Position numbers and translations under genes: made by a program. A stretch of 64,000 bases of DNA, from positions 156,326 to 220,325 of the forward strand of contig NZ_JACHLP010000005.1 in the NCBI RefSeq assembly GCF_014204525.1, in the 5' to 3' direction. Below the pieces are notes generated by a model that saw only the letters and a program-made list of their open reading frames with translations, had not been told where the DNA came from and searched no databases. The DNA is from Roseateles oligotrophus. GTDB taxonomy: Bacteria; Pseudomonadota; Gammaproteobacteria; Burkholderiales; Burkholderiaceae_C. Below, piece after piece: positions 1 to 11,227 of the stretch (within the stretch, counting starts at the first letter, position 1; each line of letters opens with the position of its first letter).

Positions 1-1
1 G

Positions 2-826
2 GCCACGGGCGGCAGCCTGGCCTATCCCAATCTGGGCCTGGGTGGCGAGATCAGCGTGCAGCGGGTGAGCGAGCATTTCGAGCCGGCCCTGGGTTATCTG
101 GCGGAGGCGGGGGTCTGGCATAGCGAGGGCGCGCTGGCCTGGTGGCACCGCAACGCGGCGGGTGATGATTGGGTGCCCGGCGTGGACTGGAATCTGCGCC
201 GCAAGCTGGACGGCAGCGAGGCCACCGTGAGCTGGAACCCCGAGCTGCGCTGGAGTCCGGCCTCCGGCGATATGTTGATGCTGGAGTGGTTTCTGGTGCG
301 CGACCGCCTGGCTCACAGCTACGAACCCCTGCCCGGCGTGGCTCTGCGGCCCGGTCAGCACGACTACCAATATCTGAAGCTGATGGCGGAAAGCTCGCGG
401 GCCCGCGTCTGGGGCGGCGGGGCGGAGTTGCGGGTGGGCCCGTATTTCGATGGCCGGCGCCAGGATATGGATCTGCACCTGTTCTGGCAACCCAGCACCA
501 CTTGGGCCTGGCAGGGCAGGGTGGGCGCCAAGCGTCTGCAGATGCCCGCGGCGGCCGGCCGCGCCTACACCGCCAGCCTGCGCCTGGACCATGCGCCCAG
601 CATGGCCTGGGCGAACAGCTTGCTGGTGCAGTGGGACAGCGTGTCCGAGCAGTTAGGCCTGAGCGCGCGCCTGCGCTGGCGCATCCAGCCCGGCCGCGAG
701 CTGCTGTTCAGCTTCGACCATCTGCAGGGCGGCCAGGCTATGTTTGCCCGCGAGTCGGGTGGGCCGGGTGGGGTCACGTCGCAGCAGGGGGCCCAGCTCA
801 AACTGGTGTGGGGTCTGCAGCTTTGA
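2..826 (+). CDS. C-terminal part of outer-membrane beta-barrel protein (DUF5916-like), 5' truncated by window edge
   Basis: The frame is open from base 2 to the TGA at 824-826, so only the C-terminal 274 residues are present. They alternate short amphipathic segments rich in Trp, Tyr, Leu and Arg, as transmembrane beta-strands do. The end (LRWRIQPGRELLFSF, then QLKLVWGLQL) resembles the C-terminus of the DUF5916 family, whose members carry an N-terminal family-9 carbohydrate-binding domain and a C-terminal barrel. That family is of unknown function. The terminal strand ending in an aromatic plus small residues fits an outer-membrane protein. It lies 30 bases upstream of ligA on the same strand, with no obvious functional link. 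The family call is from memory of the C-terminal pattern; outer-membrane barrel is the safer statement. Confidence 0.55.
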   Translation, partial: ATGGSLAYPNLGLGGEISVQRVSEHFEPALGYLAEAGVWHSEGALAWWHRNAAGDDWVPGVDWNLRRKLDGSEATVSWNPELRWSPASGDMLMLEWFLVRDRLAHSYEPLPGVALRPGQHDYQYLKLMAESSRARVWGGGAELRVGPYFDGRRQDMDLHLFWQPSTTWAWQGRVGAKRLQMPAAAGRAYTASLRLDHAPSMAWANSLLVQWDSVSEQLGLSARLRWRIQPGRELLFSFDHLQGGQAMFARESGGPGGVTSQQGAQLKLVWGLQL

Positions 827-2932
<2,106 letters not shown>

Positions 2933-3055
2933 TTCGCCGCCGCAATTCATCATTTGATCGACCGGGTCGAAACTCGTTTTGATCCGGCTTATTCCTGTCT
3001 GGATTCGGGATTTTTTGGGTGCCTGAATCCGACACGGTTTTGCAAGACGCACAAG

Positions 3056-3219
3056 CCTGTGTAAAACGCACGCTCACACAGGGGTTTCAGAGGGAAACCG
3101 CAACAATCCTGCGCTCTACTCTGGGCCACGGAAGTGCCTTGTTGCGCCGACGTTCAGGGATTGTCAAAAAACTGAGAATTTATACCTTGAGGCCCCCTTC
3201 AAACGGGGGGCTTTCAAGG
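3056..3219 (+). promoter_or_regulatory. Run of inverted repeats upstream of the exopolysaccharide locus (candidate structured leader)
   Basis: The 478-base gap between ligA and the sugar transferase holds no convincing gene but several perfect inverted repeats in succession: CCTGTGT/ACACAGG (3056-3062 and 3076-3082), GGTTTC/GAAACC (3083-3088 and 3094-3099), CGCAACA/TGTTGCG (3099-3105 and 3140-3146), and CCTTGA...GCCCCC/GGGGGC...TCAAGG (3185-3219). The last has no following T-run, so it is not a standard terminator. The density suggests a folded RNA or regulator sites. No known riboswitch class was recognised; the c-di-GMP GEMM core was looked for and not found. Confidence 0.35.
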
Positions 3220-3323
3220 GCGGCTTGTGCAGGCATCATCGCCCCGCGAGTCAAGCAAGTCTCAGCGAAAGACTTTAGCTAGGTTCTAGTTCGATCCGTG
3301 TGGAGTCGTCAGCCACGCAAACG

Positions 3324-3339
3324 TGACAACCTTGTTGCA
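3324..3339 (+). promoter_or_regulatory. Weak candidate sigma-54 promoter upstream of the sugar transferase
   Basis: TGACAACCTTGTTGCA matches the -12 half of the sigma-54 consensus (TTGCA) exactly and has the correct spacing to the -24 half, but the -24 GG is GA here. Transcription would start near 3351, about 60 bases before the ATG at 3411. The locus encodes PrsR, a sigma-54-type activator, which makes the site plausible; the broken GG makes it uncertain. Confidence 0.25.
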
Positions 3340-3410
3340 GAACACTGCAGCTTTGGAGTTCATTGATCACGCGATCGAATGCAATTGGTCTTGATGTACA
3401 GGGGAAAGTC

Positions 3411-4793
3411 ATGGTCCGGATATTCAGTCATTACCTGCATAGGCAGACCCTGCTACAGGTCTTTTTCGACTTGGGTTTGATTCTGTTCGCGGTGGTCGCT
3501 GTTGTGCTGAGCCAGGGGGATGCGGCATCCTCCGCCATTCCTTTTGTGGCATCGCACGGCCTGTCCTTGGCTGGCTGCATGTTCGTCATCAATTCCGCCA
3601 GCGGCTTGTACCAGCATGTGCATAACCGCTCGGTCACCGAGTCCTGTGCGCGAGCCTTGCTGGGCCTGATGTTCGGCCTGCCCCTGGCCTATGCCATCTT
3701 CAGCTTCTTGCCCGCCAATTCCAGTCATCGTGACTTGGTGACTTTGGTGGCCATGGCTGCTGTGGCGGCCGTGATGGTGCATCGGGTCTACGCGGCGCAC
3801 TCCGGAGCGCAATCGCGTCTGCGTACCCGCATCCTGATTTTCGGATCCGGCCAAGCCGCTCGCTCTGTCGGCCAGACCCTCAAGGCTTCGGATCCGCATG
3901 CCCAGATCGTCGGCTATCTGCCGGGCCCTAACGAGGAAAGCTCTTGCATTCCCAGCAACGAGATTCTGGAAATGCGCGGCAGCCTCACCGAAACCGCACG
4001 TCAGTTGCAGGTCAATGAGATTGTGGTGGCTTTGTCAGAGCGCCGTGGCGGCAGCATGCCCTTGCGCCAATTGCTGGATTGCAAGATTTACGGGATTCGG
4101 GTGGTGGATATCGCCACCCATTTCGAAAAGACCCTGGCTCAAATCAAGATCAGCCATGTGAACGCGGGTTGGCTGATTTTCGGCGACGGCTTCAATCAAG
4201 GGGTGGTGCGCAGCTCCATCAAACGCGTCTTCGACGTGATCTGTGCGGCAGCGATCTTCGTCGCGGCCTTGCCCATCATGTTGGTCACGGCCGTGTTGAT
4301 CAAGCTGGAATCCGCTGGTCCGGTGTTCTACCGCCAGGAGCGTGTGGGCTTGAATGGCAAGCCTTTCAATGTCATCAAGTTCCGCAGCATGCGTACCGAT
4401 GCCGAAAAGGATGGCAAGCCCCGCTGGGCGACGGTCAATGACGACCGCGTCACCCGTGTCGGCCGTTTCATCCGCAAGGTGCGGATTGATGAGTTGCCGC
4501 AGCTGATCAATGTGCTGCAGGGCGATATGAGCATGGTGGGCCCACGCCCCGAACGTCAGTATTTTGTGGATGAGCTGGTCAGCAAGATTCCTTATTTTGC
4601 GGTCCGCCAGAGCGTCAAGCCCGGTGTTACCGGCTGGGCCCAGGTTCGTTACGAGTACGGTTCCACCGTCGAAGATTCGGTGGAGAAGCTGCAGTACGAC
4701 CTGTACTACGTCAAGAACCACACCTTGTTTCTTGACCTCTTGATCATGCTTGAGACGGTTGCTGTTGTTCTGACGGGCAAAGGCGCCCGTTAA
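3411..4793 (+). CDS. XrtA-system polyprenyl-phosphate sugar transferase (TIGR03013/EpsB type)
   Basis: Membrane enzyme expected to start repeat-unit synthesis by moving a sugar-1-phosphate from a UDP-sugar to undecaprenyl phosphate. The 460-residue product has about four N-terminal membrane helices (residues ~10-120), a CoA-binding-like Rossmann region (~140-250; LRTRILIFGSGQAARSV), a further helix and the bacterial sugar-transferase domain from about residue 270 (KRVFDVICAAAIF, VFYRQERVGLNGKPF, KFRSMRTDAE, DELPQLINVLQGDMSMVGPRP). The ATG at 3411 is preceded by GGGGA with good spacing, and MVRIFSHYLHRQTLLQ matches the usual family start; a TTG at 3363 would add an unlikely 16-residue extension. 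It is first in a run with prsK and prsR. The sugar transferred cannot be read from sequence. Confidence 0.93.
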   Translation: MVRIFSHYLHRQTLLQVFFDLGLILFAVVAVVLSQGDAASSAIPFVASHGLSLAGCMFVINSASGLYQHVHNRSVTESCARALLGLMFGLPLAYAIFSFLPANSSHRDLVTLVAMAAVAAVMVHRVYAAHSGAQSRLRTRILIFGSGQAARSVGQTLKASDPHAQIVGYLPGPNEESSCIPSNEILEMRGSLTETARQLQVNEIVVALSERRGGSMPLRQLLDCKIYGIRVVDIATHFEKTLAQIKISHVNAGWLIFGDGFNQGVVRSSIKRVFDVICAAAIFVAALPIMLVTAVLIKLESAGPVFYRQERVGLNGKPFNVIKFRSMRTDAEKDGKPRWATVNDDRVTRVGRFIRKVRIDELPQLINVLQGDMSMVGPRPERQYFVDELVSKIPYFAVRQSVKPGVTGWAQVRYEYGSTVEDSVEKLQYDLYYVKNHTLFLDLLIMLETVAVVLTGKGAR

Positions 4794-4840
4794 TCCCGGA
4801 TCCGAATTGGCGTTTGCGCCAATTCTGCGATCTGGCTTGC

Positions 4841-6979
4841 ATGATTCAATCTCGCATGCTCAATGGATTGCTTGACCTCGGACTGATCGGTGATTTGCTG
4901 GCGGTGATCGCCTATGCAGGTTTCGCGCTGAGTTTTGGCTCCTGCATTTGGTGGAAGAAAAGTGCGGCCGCCAACCCCGTCTCCTTCGTCTTCATTGCCG
5001 CGCTGATCTGCAGCGCCGTCTGGGCTGGTCTGAGCTTGGCCGGGCAACAGTCCCGTTCGCCATTTTGGCTGGATCAATGGGCGATTCCTCTGGCCGACTG
5101 GGCTCGCTATTCCCTCTGGTTTCTATTTCTGCTCTTGCTGCTGCAACCTGCGGGTACGCGGCCCGAGCGCGCCAAATCCTTCCAGTTCTTGCCGCTACTC
5201 CTGCTGTGCCTGAGCCTGGCCTTGCTGCTCATCATCGGGCGCGGCCTGGACCGTTCATGGTCGAGTGAACTGGTCCGGCCTGCCGCTTTTGCGGCGCTGG
5301 CCTTGGCGGTCGTCGGTCTTTTGCTGGTGGAGCAGTTGCTGCGCAATGCCACCGAAGACGCGCGTTGGAACGCCAAACCGGCATGCCTGGGCTTGGGGAC
5401 CATCTTTGTATTTGATATCTTCGTTTTTTCTCAGGCAGTTTTATTCGGAGAATTTGATGGTGACGCCTTGAGCGTACGAGCAGCGGTGCATGCCTCGGCC
5501 GTCCCTTTGCTCTTCGTCGCTTCGCGTCGGCATGTGGATTGGTTGGACAAGCTGCATGTTTCGCGGGCGGCGGTGTTTCATTCCGCCAGTTTGCTGCTGG
5601 TGGGGGCATATCTGCTGCTGGTCTCGGCCGTGGGTTACTACGTGCGCTACACGGGCGGGGAATGGGGCAGGGCGCTGCAGCTGGCGCTGGTCTCCTGTGC
5701 CTTGCTGGGCCTGGCCTTGCTGGTGTTGTCAGGCTCCTTGCGCTCGCAACTCAAGGTTTATATCGCCAAGAATTTCTTCAATTACCGCTACGACTACCGG
5801 GAGGAGTGGTTGCGGTTTACCGCGACGCTTTCTTCCAGCGGGGCACCTCAGGAGGTGGGTGAGACGGTGGTCAAAGCCCTCGCCAACCTGGTTGAAAGCC
5901 CTGCGGGCGCTTTGTGGCTGCAGCGCGGACCGGCGGGTGCCATTGTTCAAACGGCCCGGTGGAATTTGCCGCCTCAGACCGCGAGTGAATCCGCGCATTC
6001 ACCGTTCTGTGAGTTTTTGCGTGAGCGGGCCTGGATCGTGGATCTGGACCAGGCGCGCAAGAGTCTGCCCGAGTACGAAGCGCTGGCGACGCCGAACTGG
6101 TTGATGGCGGACGCCAAGTATTGGCTGCTGATCCCCTTGCTGGTTGGGCAGGACCTGATTGGTTTTGTGCTGCTCGGCCGGGCCCGCGCCAATGTTGAGG
6201 TGAACTGGGAAGTGCGCGATCTGCTGAAGACGGCCAGCCGCCAGGCCTCCAGCTATCTGGCCCAGATGCAGGCGGCCGAAGCCTTGCTCGAAGCCAAGAA
6301 GTTCGACGCCTTCAACCGCATGTCGGCCTTTGTGGTTCATGATTTGAAGAATATCGTGACCCAGTTGTCCTTGATGATGAAAAACGCCAAGCGCTTGCGT
6401 GACAACCCTGAGTTCCAACAAGATATGTTGGACACGGTGGAGAACTCGCTGGAGAAGATGCGCCAGCTGATGCTGCAGTTGCGTGAGGGTGACAAGCCCC
6501 ATGGCGTGGTCAGTGGCGTGGATCTGGAGCAAATTCTCAAACGTCTGGCGCAGTCGGTCGCCGCCAAAGGGCGTAAGCTCGATTTGCAGCTGAGCTCAGG
6601 AGTCAGCACTCGCGGGCATGATGAACGGATCGAGCGTGTGCTGGGCCATGTGGTGCAAAACGCATTGGATGCCACGCCGGTGAGCGGAGAAGTGAGAATC
6701 GCTCTGGACAAGACCGGCAGCCAGGCCCGTGTGCGGGTGCGGGACGACGGTTGTGGCATGAGTGAGGAATTTGTTCAGAACAAGCTCTTCAAACCCTTTC
6801 AGACAACCAAGGAAACCGGCATGGGTATCGGGGCGTACGAAAGCTATCAATATCTACAGGAACTGGGTGGGAAGATCGAAGTTGAAAGCAAGTTGGGGCA
6901 AGGTACCTTGGTGACGATTCTGTTGCCGCTGTTCCATGCCTCGTCCACCTCCAGCATGATTGAACCCCTCGCCCAATGA
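4841..6979 (+). CDS. prsK: PEP-CTERM system sensor histidine kinase PrsK
   Basis: About 712 residues. The N-terminal ~300 residues form multiple membrane helices, followed by a GAF-like region (~330-470), a histidine-kinase core with the phospho-acceptor box VVHDLKN (His about 500) and a HATPase domain (NALDATP, DDGCGMS, GMGIGAYES). This is the TIGR02916 layout, where the ATPase G-box reads GMGIGAYE. It pairs with prsR, whose ATG overlaps this stop (ATGA at 6976-6979). PrsK/PrsR with RpoN are known to control PEP-CTERM gene expression in floc-forming betaproteobacteria. The start is uncertain: ATG 4841, ATG 4856 and TTG 4814 are all in frame and none has a clear ribosome-binding site. The signal sensed is unknown. 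Confidence 0.93.
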   Translation: MIQSRMLNGLLDLGLIGDLLAVIAYAGFALSFGSCIWWKKSAAANPVSFVFIAALICSAVWAGLSLAGQQSRSPFWLDQWAIPLADWARYSLWFLFLLLLLQPAGTRPERAKSFQFLPLLLLCLSLALLLIIGRGLDRSWSSELVRPAAFAALALAVVGLLLVEQLLRNATEDARWNAKPACLGLGTIFVFDIFVFSQAVLFGEFDGDALSVRAAVHASAVPLLFVASRRHVDWLDKLHVSRAAVFHSASLLLVGAYLLLVSAVGYYVRYTGGEWGRALQLALVSCALLGLALLVLSGSLRSQLKVYIAKNFFNYRYDYREEWLRFTATLSSSGAPQEVGETVVKALANLVESPAGALWLQRGPAGAIVQTARWNLPPQTASESAHSPFCEFLRERAWIVDLDQARKSLPEYEALATPNWLMADAKYWLLIPLLVGQDLIGFVLLGRARANVEVNWEVRDLLKTASRQASSYLAQMQAAEALLEAKKFDAFNRMSAFVVHDLKNIVTQLSLMMKNAKRLRDNPEFQQDMLDTVENSLEKMRQLMLQLREGDKPHGVVSGVDLEQILKRLAQSVAAKGRKLDLQLSSGVSTRGHDERIERVLGHVVQNALDATPVSGEVRIALDKTGSQARVRVRDDGCGMSEEFVQNKLFKPFQTTKETGMGIGAYESYQYLQELGGKIEVESKLGQGTLVTILLPLFHASSTSSMIEPLAQ

Positions 6980-8343
6980 GCTCAGAACGACCCCAGCAAC
7001 CGCTGCTAATCGTCGAAGATGATTTGGCTCTGCAAAAGCAACTCAAATGGTCGTTGGATCGATTTGATTCGGTGTTGGCTGACGATGTGGCTTCCGCGGT
7101 ACTGCAGTTCCGGCGCAGCAATCCAGCCGTTGTCACCATGGATTTGGGCCTGCCGCCCGACCGTGATTCCGTTTCCGAGGGCTTCAAATGCCTGGAGAAA
7201 CTGCTGGAGTTGGATCCCATGGTCAAGGTCATTGTCCTGACAGGCCAGAACGATCAGGAGAACGCCTTGCGTGCGATTCGAATGGGCGCGTATGACTTTC
7301 TGGCCAAACCCGTTGAACCCGAAGTCCTGAGCTTGAGTGTTGAGCGCGCCTATCGCCTGTATGAGTTGCAGCAAGAGAACCGGCGTCTGCAAAGCCTGCA
7401 GCACGCCGACGTGCTGAGTGGCTTGGTCACACGTGATGCGGGCATGCTGCGGGTCAGCCGCACGATTGAGAAGGTCGCCGGCAGCGACGCCACGGTCTTG
7501 CTGCTGGGCGAAAGCGGCACGGGCAAAGAACTGCTTGCGCAAGGCTTGCATGACGCCTCCAAGCGCAAGGGGCGCTTTGTCGCCATCAACTGCGCAGCCA
7601 TCCCGGAGAATTTGCTTGAGAGTGAATTGTTCGGCTACGAAAAAGGCGCTTTCACCGGAGCGTCCAAAACCACGGTTGGCAAGATTGAAACTGCCAACGG
7701 CGGCACCTTGATGTTGGACGAAATTGGCGATTTGCCCATGTCCTTGCAAGCCAAGCTGTTGCGTTTCTTGCAAGAGCGCACCATCGAGCGCGTGGGCGGA
7801 CGTCAGGAAATTGCCATCGATGTGCGGGTCCTCGGAGCGACCCACCAAAACCTGAAGGCTCAGATTGCCGAAGGCCGTTTTCGCGAGGACCTGTACTATC
7901 GCCTGGCTGAAATCGTGGTCGATATTCCTCCGCTGCGAGATCGGGTTGGCGACGCGGTGCTGCTCGCCAATGTCTTTTTGCGGCGCTTTGCCGCGGAACG
8001 TCGGCGCGTCGGCATGAGCTTTTCCGAAGACGCGGTGCGTGTGATTGAGGCGTACAACTGGCCGGGTAATGTGCGAGAACTGCAAAACGTCATCAAACGT
8101 GCTTCCATCATGGCGGACGGTGATCGGGTTGGTCTTGATGACCTGGATCTACCTGTTGAACTCGGGGCGGAGGGCGAGCCTTCGGACAGTTTGAATTTGC
8201 GCGCAGTGCGGGAGCGCGCCGAGCGCGAGGCCTTGGTGACCGCATTGGCCAGAACGAACGGAAATATCGGCAAGGCGGCGGGGCTATTAGGCGTAAGTCG
8301 CCCGACGCTCTACGACTTGATGAGTAAATTACAAATCGCTTGA
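6976..8343 (+). CDS. prsR: PEP-CTERM system sigma-54-dependent response regulator PrsR
   Basis: 455 residues with the NtrC-like three-domain layout. The receiver domain has LLIVEDD and phospho-acceptor D56 in VVTMDLGLP. The AAA+ sigma-54 activation domain has Walker A GESGTGKE (~178-185), the sigma-54-contacting loop GAFTGA (~224-229) and GGTLMLDEIGDLP. A C-terminal Fis-type helix-turn-helix follows (NGNIGKAAGLLGVSRPTLYD). Intact GAFTGA means it should activate RpoN promoters; the best such promoter in the window precedes the PEP-CTERM gene (14873-14888). It is translationally coupled to prsK by the ATGA overlap. It corresponds to TIGR02915. Confidence 0.95.
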   Translation: MSSERPQQPLLIVEDDLALQKQLKWSLDRFDSVLADDVASAVLQFRRSNPAVVTMDLGLPPDRDSVSEGFKCLEKLLELDPMVKVIVLTGQNDQENALRAIRMGAYDFLAKPVEPEVLSLSVERAYRLYELQQENRRLQSLQHADVLSGLVTRDAGMLRVSRTIEKVAGSDATVLLLGESGTGKELLAQGLHDASKRKGRFVAINCAAIPENLLESELFGYEKGAFTGASKTTVGKIETANGGTLMLDEIGDLPMSLQAKLLRFLQERTIERVGGRQEIAIDVRVLGATHQNLKAQIAEGRFREDLYYRLAEIVVDIPPLRDRVGDAVLLANVFLRRFAAERRRVGMSFSEDAVRVIEAYNWPGNVRELQNVIKRASIMADGDRVGLDDLDLPVELGAEGEPSDSLNLRAVRERAEREALVTALARTNGNIGKAAGLLGVSRPTLYDLMSKLQIA

Positions 8344-8364
8344 TTTAACGCTTGAGAGACAGGG

Positions 8365-11145
8365 ATGACGCGCATGAAAACAAAGAATCGCGCTTTGACA
8401 CCATTGCTTTTGGCCTTGCCCTTGCTGTTCGCAGCCTGCTCGGGTGATTCGCCCGAAAAGCTGCTGAGTTCGGCCAAGCAGCATATTGCGGAAAAAGATT
8501 CCAAAGCCGCCGTCATCCAGTTGAAAAATGTGCTCCAGAAGGCGCCGTCCAATGCGGAGGCGCGTTTTCTGCTCGGTAAATTGCTGCTGGACGGCGGGGA
8601 TTTCGTGGGCGCCGAGGTCGAGTTGAGCAAAGCCCTGGAGCAGGGGCGGCCGGCCGACGATGTTGTTCCTCTGCTGGCGCAAGCTATGCTGGCCCAGAAT
8701 AAGTTGGAGCCGTTGGTTGTCAAGTTTTCCGATACCAAACTGGGGGCGCCAATAGCCAACGCGGAGTTGCGGGCAAGCGTGGCTTACGCATTTGCTCAGT
8801 TGGGCAAGTCTGAGGAGGCTAGAGCCACCCTCGCCACGGCATTTGAATCGGATGCTAAGAATATATCTGCACAGATACTTAATATAAAGATGCTGATGCA
8901 TCAACGGAATTTCGAGGAGGTCAGGATTGCAATTGACAAGCTTTTGGAGCAGGTGCCAAAAAATGCCGAAGCATGGCAACTAAAGGGCGATTTTCTATTG
9001 GAAAGCAGTGGTGCAACAGAGGCAGCATTGGCAGCCTACCGTGAATCTCTGAAGCAAGCAGACACCAGCGTACTCTCCCATGTTGCCATCATTTGGACTC
9101 TGCTAAGCAAAAAAGATAATGCCGAAGCGAAGCAGCAGTTGGAAGCGATGAAGAAGGCCTTGCCAAATCATCCGCAAACCAAATTCTTTATTGGTTTGAT
9201 GGCGCTTGATGGCGGTGATTTGAAAACAGCACAAGAACAGTCTCAGTTTTTACTGAAAGTAGCTCCAGATAACCTGCGAACGTTACAGTTGGCGGGTGCA
9301 GTGGAGTTTCGTAAAGACTCCTGGGCGCAGGCCGAGAATTATTTAACAAAATTTCTCAAAGCAGCGCCTGCCTCAATGCAAGGCCAGAGTCGATTGATGC
9401 TGGCTCAAATTTATTTGCGCGGCAGTGAATCGGCCAAGGCGTTGGCAATATTGCAGCCTTTGCTGGACGATAAATCCCAAATACCGGCGGCCTTTTCTTT
9501 AGCCGCCGAGGCTGAACTTCAGCGTGGGGAGAGTAAGGCAGCTGAGTCATATTTTGAAAAGGCCGTCAAATTGAATCCGAAGGATTCGCGCAGTCGAACG
9601 GCATTGGCATTGGCGCAAGTCGCAAAGGGAGATGAACGCGGTTTCGACGAGTTGCGGACAATCTCTGGTTCTGAAAAAGAAATTACTGCAGATTTGGCCT
9701 TGGTGAGCGCTTTGGCTGGGCGCAAGCAGTGGGAAAAGTCTTTGTCTGCAATTGATGTGATTGAAAAGAAGCAGCCTACTCTGCCTACTGCTGACAATTT
9801 AAGAGGCCGAGTTGAATTGGGGCGAGGAAATCGTCAAGTCGCAGTCGAAGCGTTTGAACGAGCGCTCAAAAGGGATCCTAAATTTTACCCAGCGGTCGCA
9901 AGTCTGGCAAATATCGACTTGGCTGATAAAAAACCCGAGTTGGCGCTCAAGCGATTTCAGGAATTTTTGCAAGCCGATCCTAAAAGCATTCCGGCGCAGT
10001 TGAGTGTCATCGAACTGAAGGCCAGAACTGGTAGCGGCGATGCAGACATAATCGAGGCCTTGACTCAGCTGATTAAAAACAATCCAGATGAACTAAAACC
10101 TCGCCTTGGTTTGATTCGAAAGCAGTTGGATAGAGGTGAGTTGAAGCCAGCTCTATCTGCTGCACAAGATGGTGTTGCCGCATTGCCGGATCAGGCCGAA
10201 ATGCTGGCTATATTGGCCCAAGTCGAGCAACTGAATGGCTTGTCAACGCAAGCCGCCGCAACCCTGAATAAATGGGCAAGCTTGCAGCCCAATTCGCCCT
10301 TGCCATATACAAAATTGGCCGAACTCTATATTGCGGAAAAAGACCAGGCAGCAGCGGCACAAAGTCTCAGACGTGCCCTCGCTATCAATGAGCAGTTTTT
10401 GCCAGCGCAGCGGCTTTCGATTTCATTGGACCTGGCCGCTGGCCGGATTGATGCGGCGCGGCAGACCGTCCGCGTTGTCCAGAAGCAGCATGCAAAGGAT
10501 TCCCTAGGGTTGATGCTGGAAGGGGAGCTAGAAGAGAGTCAAAAGAATTGGGCTGCTGCTACAGCCGCCTATCGTGCAGCCTACACCAAAACGCCTTCTA
10601 CGGATCTAGCCATCAAGTTGCATCATGCCTTGCTGGCGAGTCAAAAGAACGCTGAAGCTCAAGCTTTGGCGGCAGGCTTACTCAAGAAATCTCCGAATGA
10701 TATGGCTTTTACATATTATTTGGGAGATACTGCTTTATCGCAAAAGAATTACGAAGCGGCGGAGGGATTTTACCGGGCTGTCTTGGCGATTCAGCCGAGT
10801 AATGCGGCCGCGATGAATAATATAGCTTGGCTATTGAATCGAGCCAAAAATCCGGAAGCTTTACAGTACGCAAAGAAGGCCGTGCAACTTCAGCCTAAAC
10901 AAGCTGCGTTGCAGGATACTCTCGCGGATATCTACGCCACTCAGGGCAAATTTGACCAAGCGATTGAGGTACAGAAGCGGGCGCTTGAATTGGAGCCGTC
11001 AGCACATTTGCATCGCCTGCACTTGGCCAAGTTCTACTTGTCGGCAGGCCGAAAACCGGAAGCGAAAGTCGAGTTGCAAAAGCTTGCTGATCTCGGTAGC
11101 GCATTTCCTGCGCAAGACGAGGTTAGAGTACTTCTAGCAAAGTAG
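8365..11145 (+). CDS. prsT: PEP-CTERM system TPR-repeat lipoprotein PrsT
   Basis: 926-residue lipoprotein with a type II signal ending in LLFAAC (lipidated Cys25) and then tetratricopeptide repeats almost throughout, e.g. AEARFLLGKLLLDGGDF near the start and NYEAAEGFYRAVLAIQPSN near the end. The TIGR02917 family stands beside prsK/prsR in XrtA loci and probably scaffolds the envelope assembly complex; its exact role is unknown. ATG 8365 follows GAGAGACAGGG; ATG 8374 is a second possibility. From about base 8820 the codon use turns clearly A/T-richer (one 60-base line at 8881 is 40% GC by hand count) than in the first 450 bases, an odd mosaic inside one gene. A likely terminator follows the stop. 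Confidence 0.93.
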   Translation: MTRMKTKNRALTPLLLALPLLFAACSGDSPEKLLSSAKQHIAEKDSKAAVIQLKNVLQKAPSNAEARFLLGKLLLDGGDFVGAEVELSKALEQGRPADDVVPLLAQAMLAQNKLEPLVVKFSDTKLGAPIANAELRASVAYAFAQLGKSEEARATLATAFESDAKNISAQILNIKMLMHQRNFEEVRIAIDKLLEQVPKNAEAWQLKGDFLLESSGATEAALAAYRESLKQADTSVLSHVAIIWTLLSKKDNAEAKQQLEAMKKALPNHPQTKFFIGLMALDGGDLKTAQEQSQFLLKVAPDNLRTLQLAGAVEFRKDSWAQAENYLTKFLKAAPASMQGQSRLMLAQIYLRGSESAKALAILQPLLDDKSQIPAAFSLAAEAELQRGESKAAESYFEKAVKLNPKDSRSRTALALAQVAKGDERGFDELRTISGSEKEITADLALVSALAGRKQWEKSLSAIDVIEKKQPTLPTADNLRGRVELGRGNRQVAVEAFERALKRDPKFYPAVASLANIDLADKKPELALKRFQEFLQADPKSIPAQLSVIELKARTGSGDADIIEALTQLIKNNPDELKPRLGLIRKQLDRGELKPALSAAQDGVAALPDQAEMLAILAQVEQLNGLSTQAAATLNKWASLQPNSPLPYTKLAELYIAEKDQAAAAQSLRRALAINEQFLPAQRLSISLDLAAGRIDAARQTVRVVQKQHAKDSLGLMLEGELEESQKNWAAATAAYRAAYTKTPSTDLAIKLHHALLASQKNAEAQALAAGLLKKSPNDMAFTYYLGDTALSQKNYEAAEGFYRAVLAIQPSNAAAMNNIAWLLNRAKNPEALQYAKKAVQLQPKQAALQDTLADIYATQGKFDQAIEVQKRALELEPSAHLHRLHLAKFYLSAGRKPEAKVELQKLADLGSAFPAQDEVRVLLAK

Positions 11146-11149
11146 GGGT

Positions 11150-11179
11150 AAAAAGGCACGCATGATAGCGTGATTTTTT
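11150..11179 (+). terminator. Rho-independent terminator after prsT
   Basis: CACGC/GCGTG stem (11157-11161 and 11168-11172) with loop ATGATA, followed by ATTTTTT and preceded by AAAAA, so it could act in both directions. It begins five bases after the prsT stop and suggests that the next gene has its own promoter. Confidence 0.6.
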
Positions 11180-11227
11180 GCCGGCGTGGGGCCGTGGGCT
11201 TCTTGTTCAAGTATCGGGTTGTAGAGC

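Noticed and set aside
3056-3219. c-di-GMP (GEMM) or other known riboswitch
   Set aside because: Looked for the conserved GEMM core and tetraloop-receptor bases and did not find them; the stems do not fit a known class by eye, so only a generic structured leader is reported.
3019-3282. 87-codon open frame in the leader before the sugar transferase
   Set aside because: Starts with a weak codon, has no ribosome-binding site or family resemblance, and is crossed by several inverted repeats.
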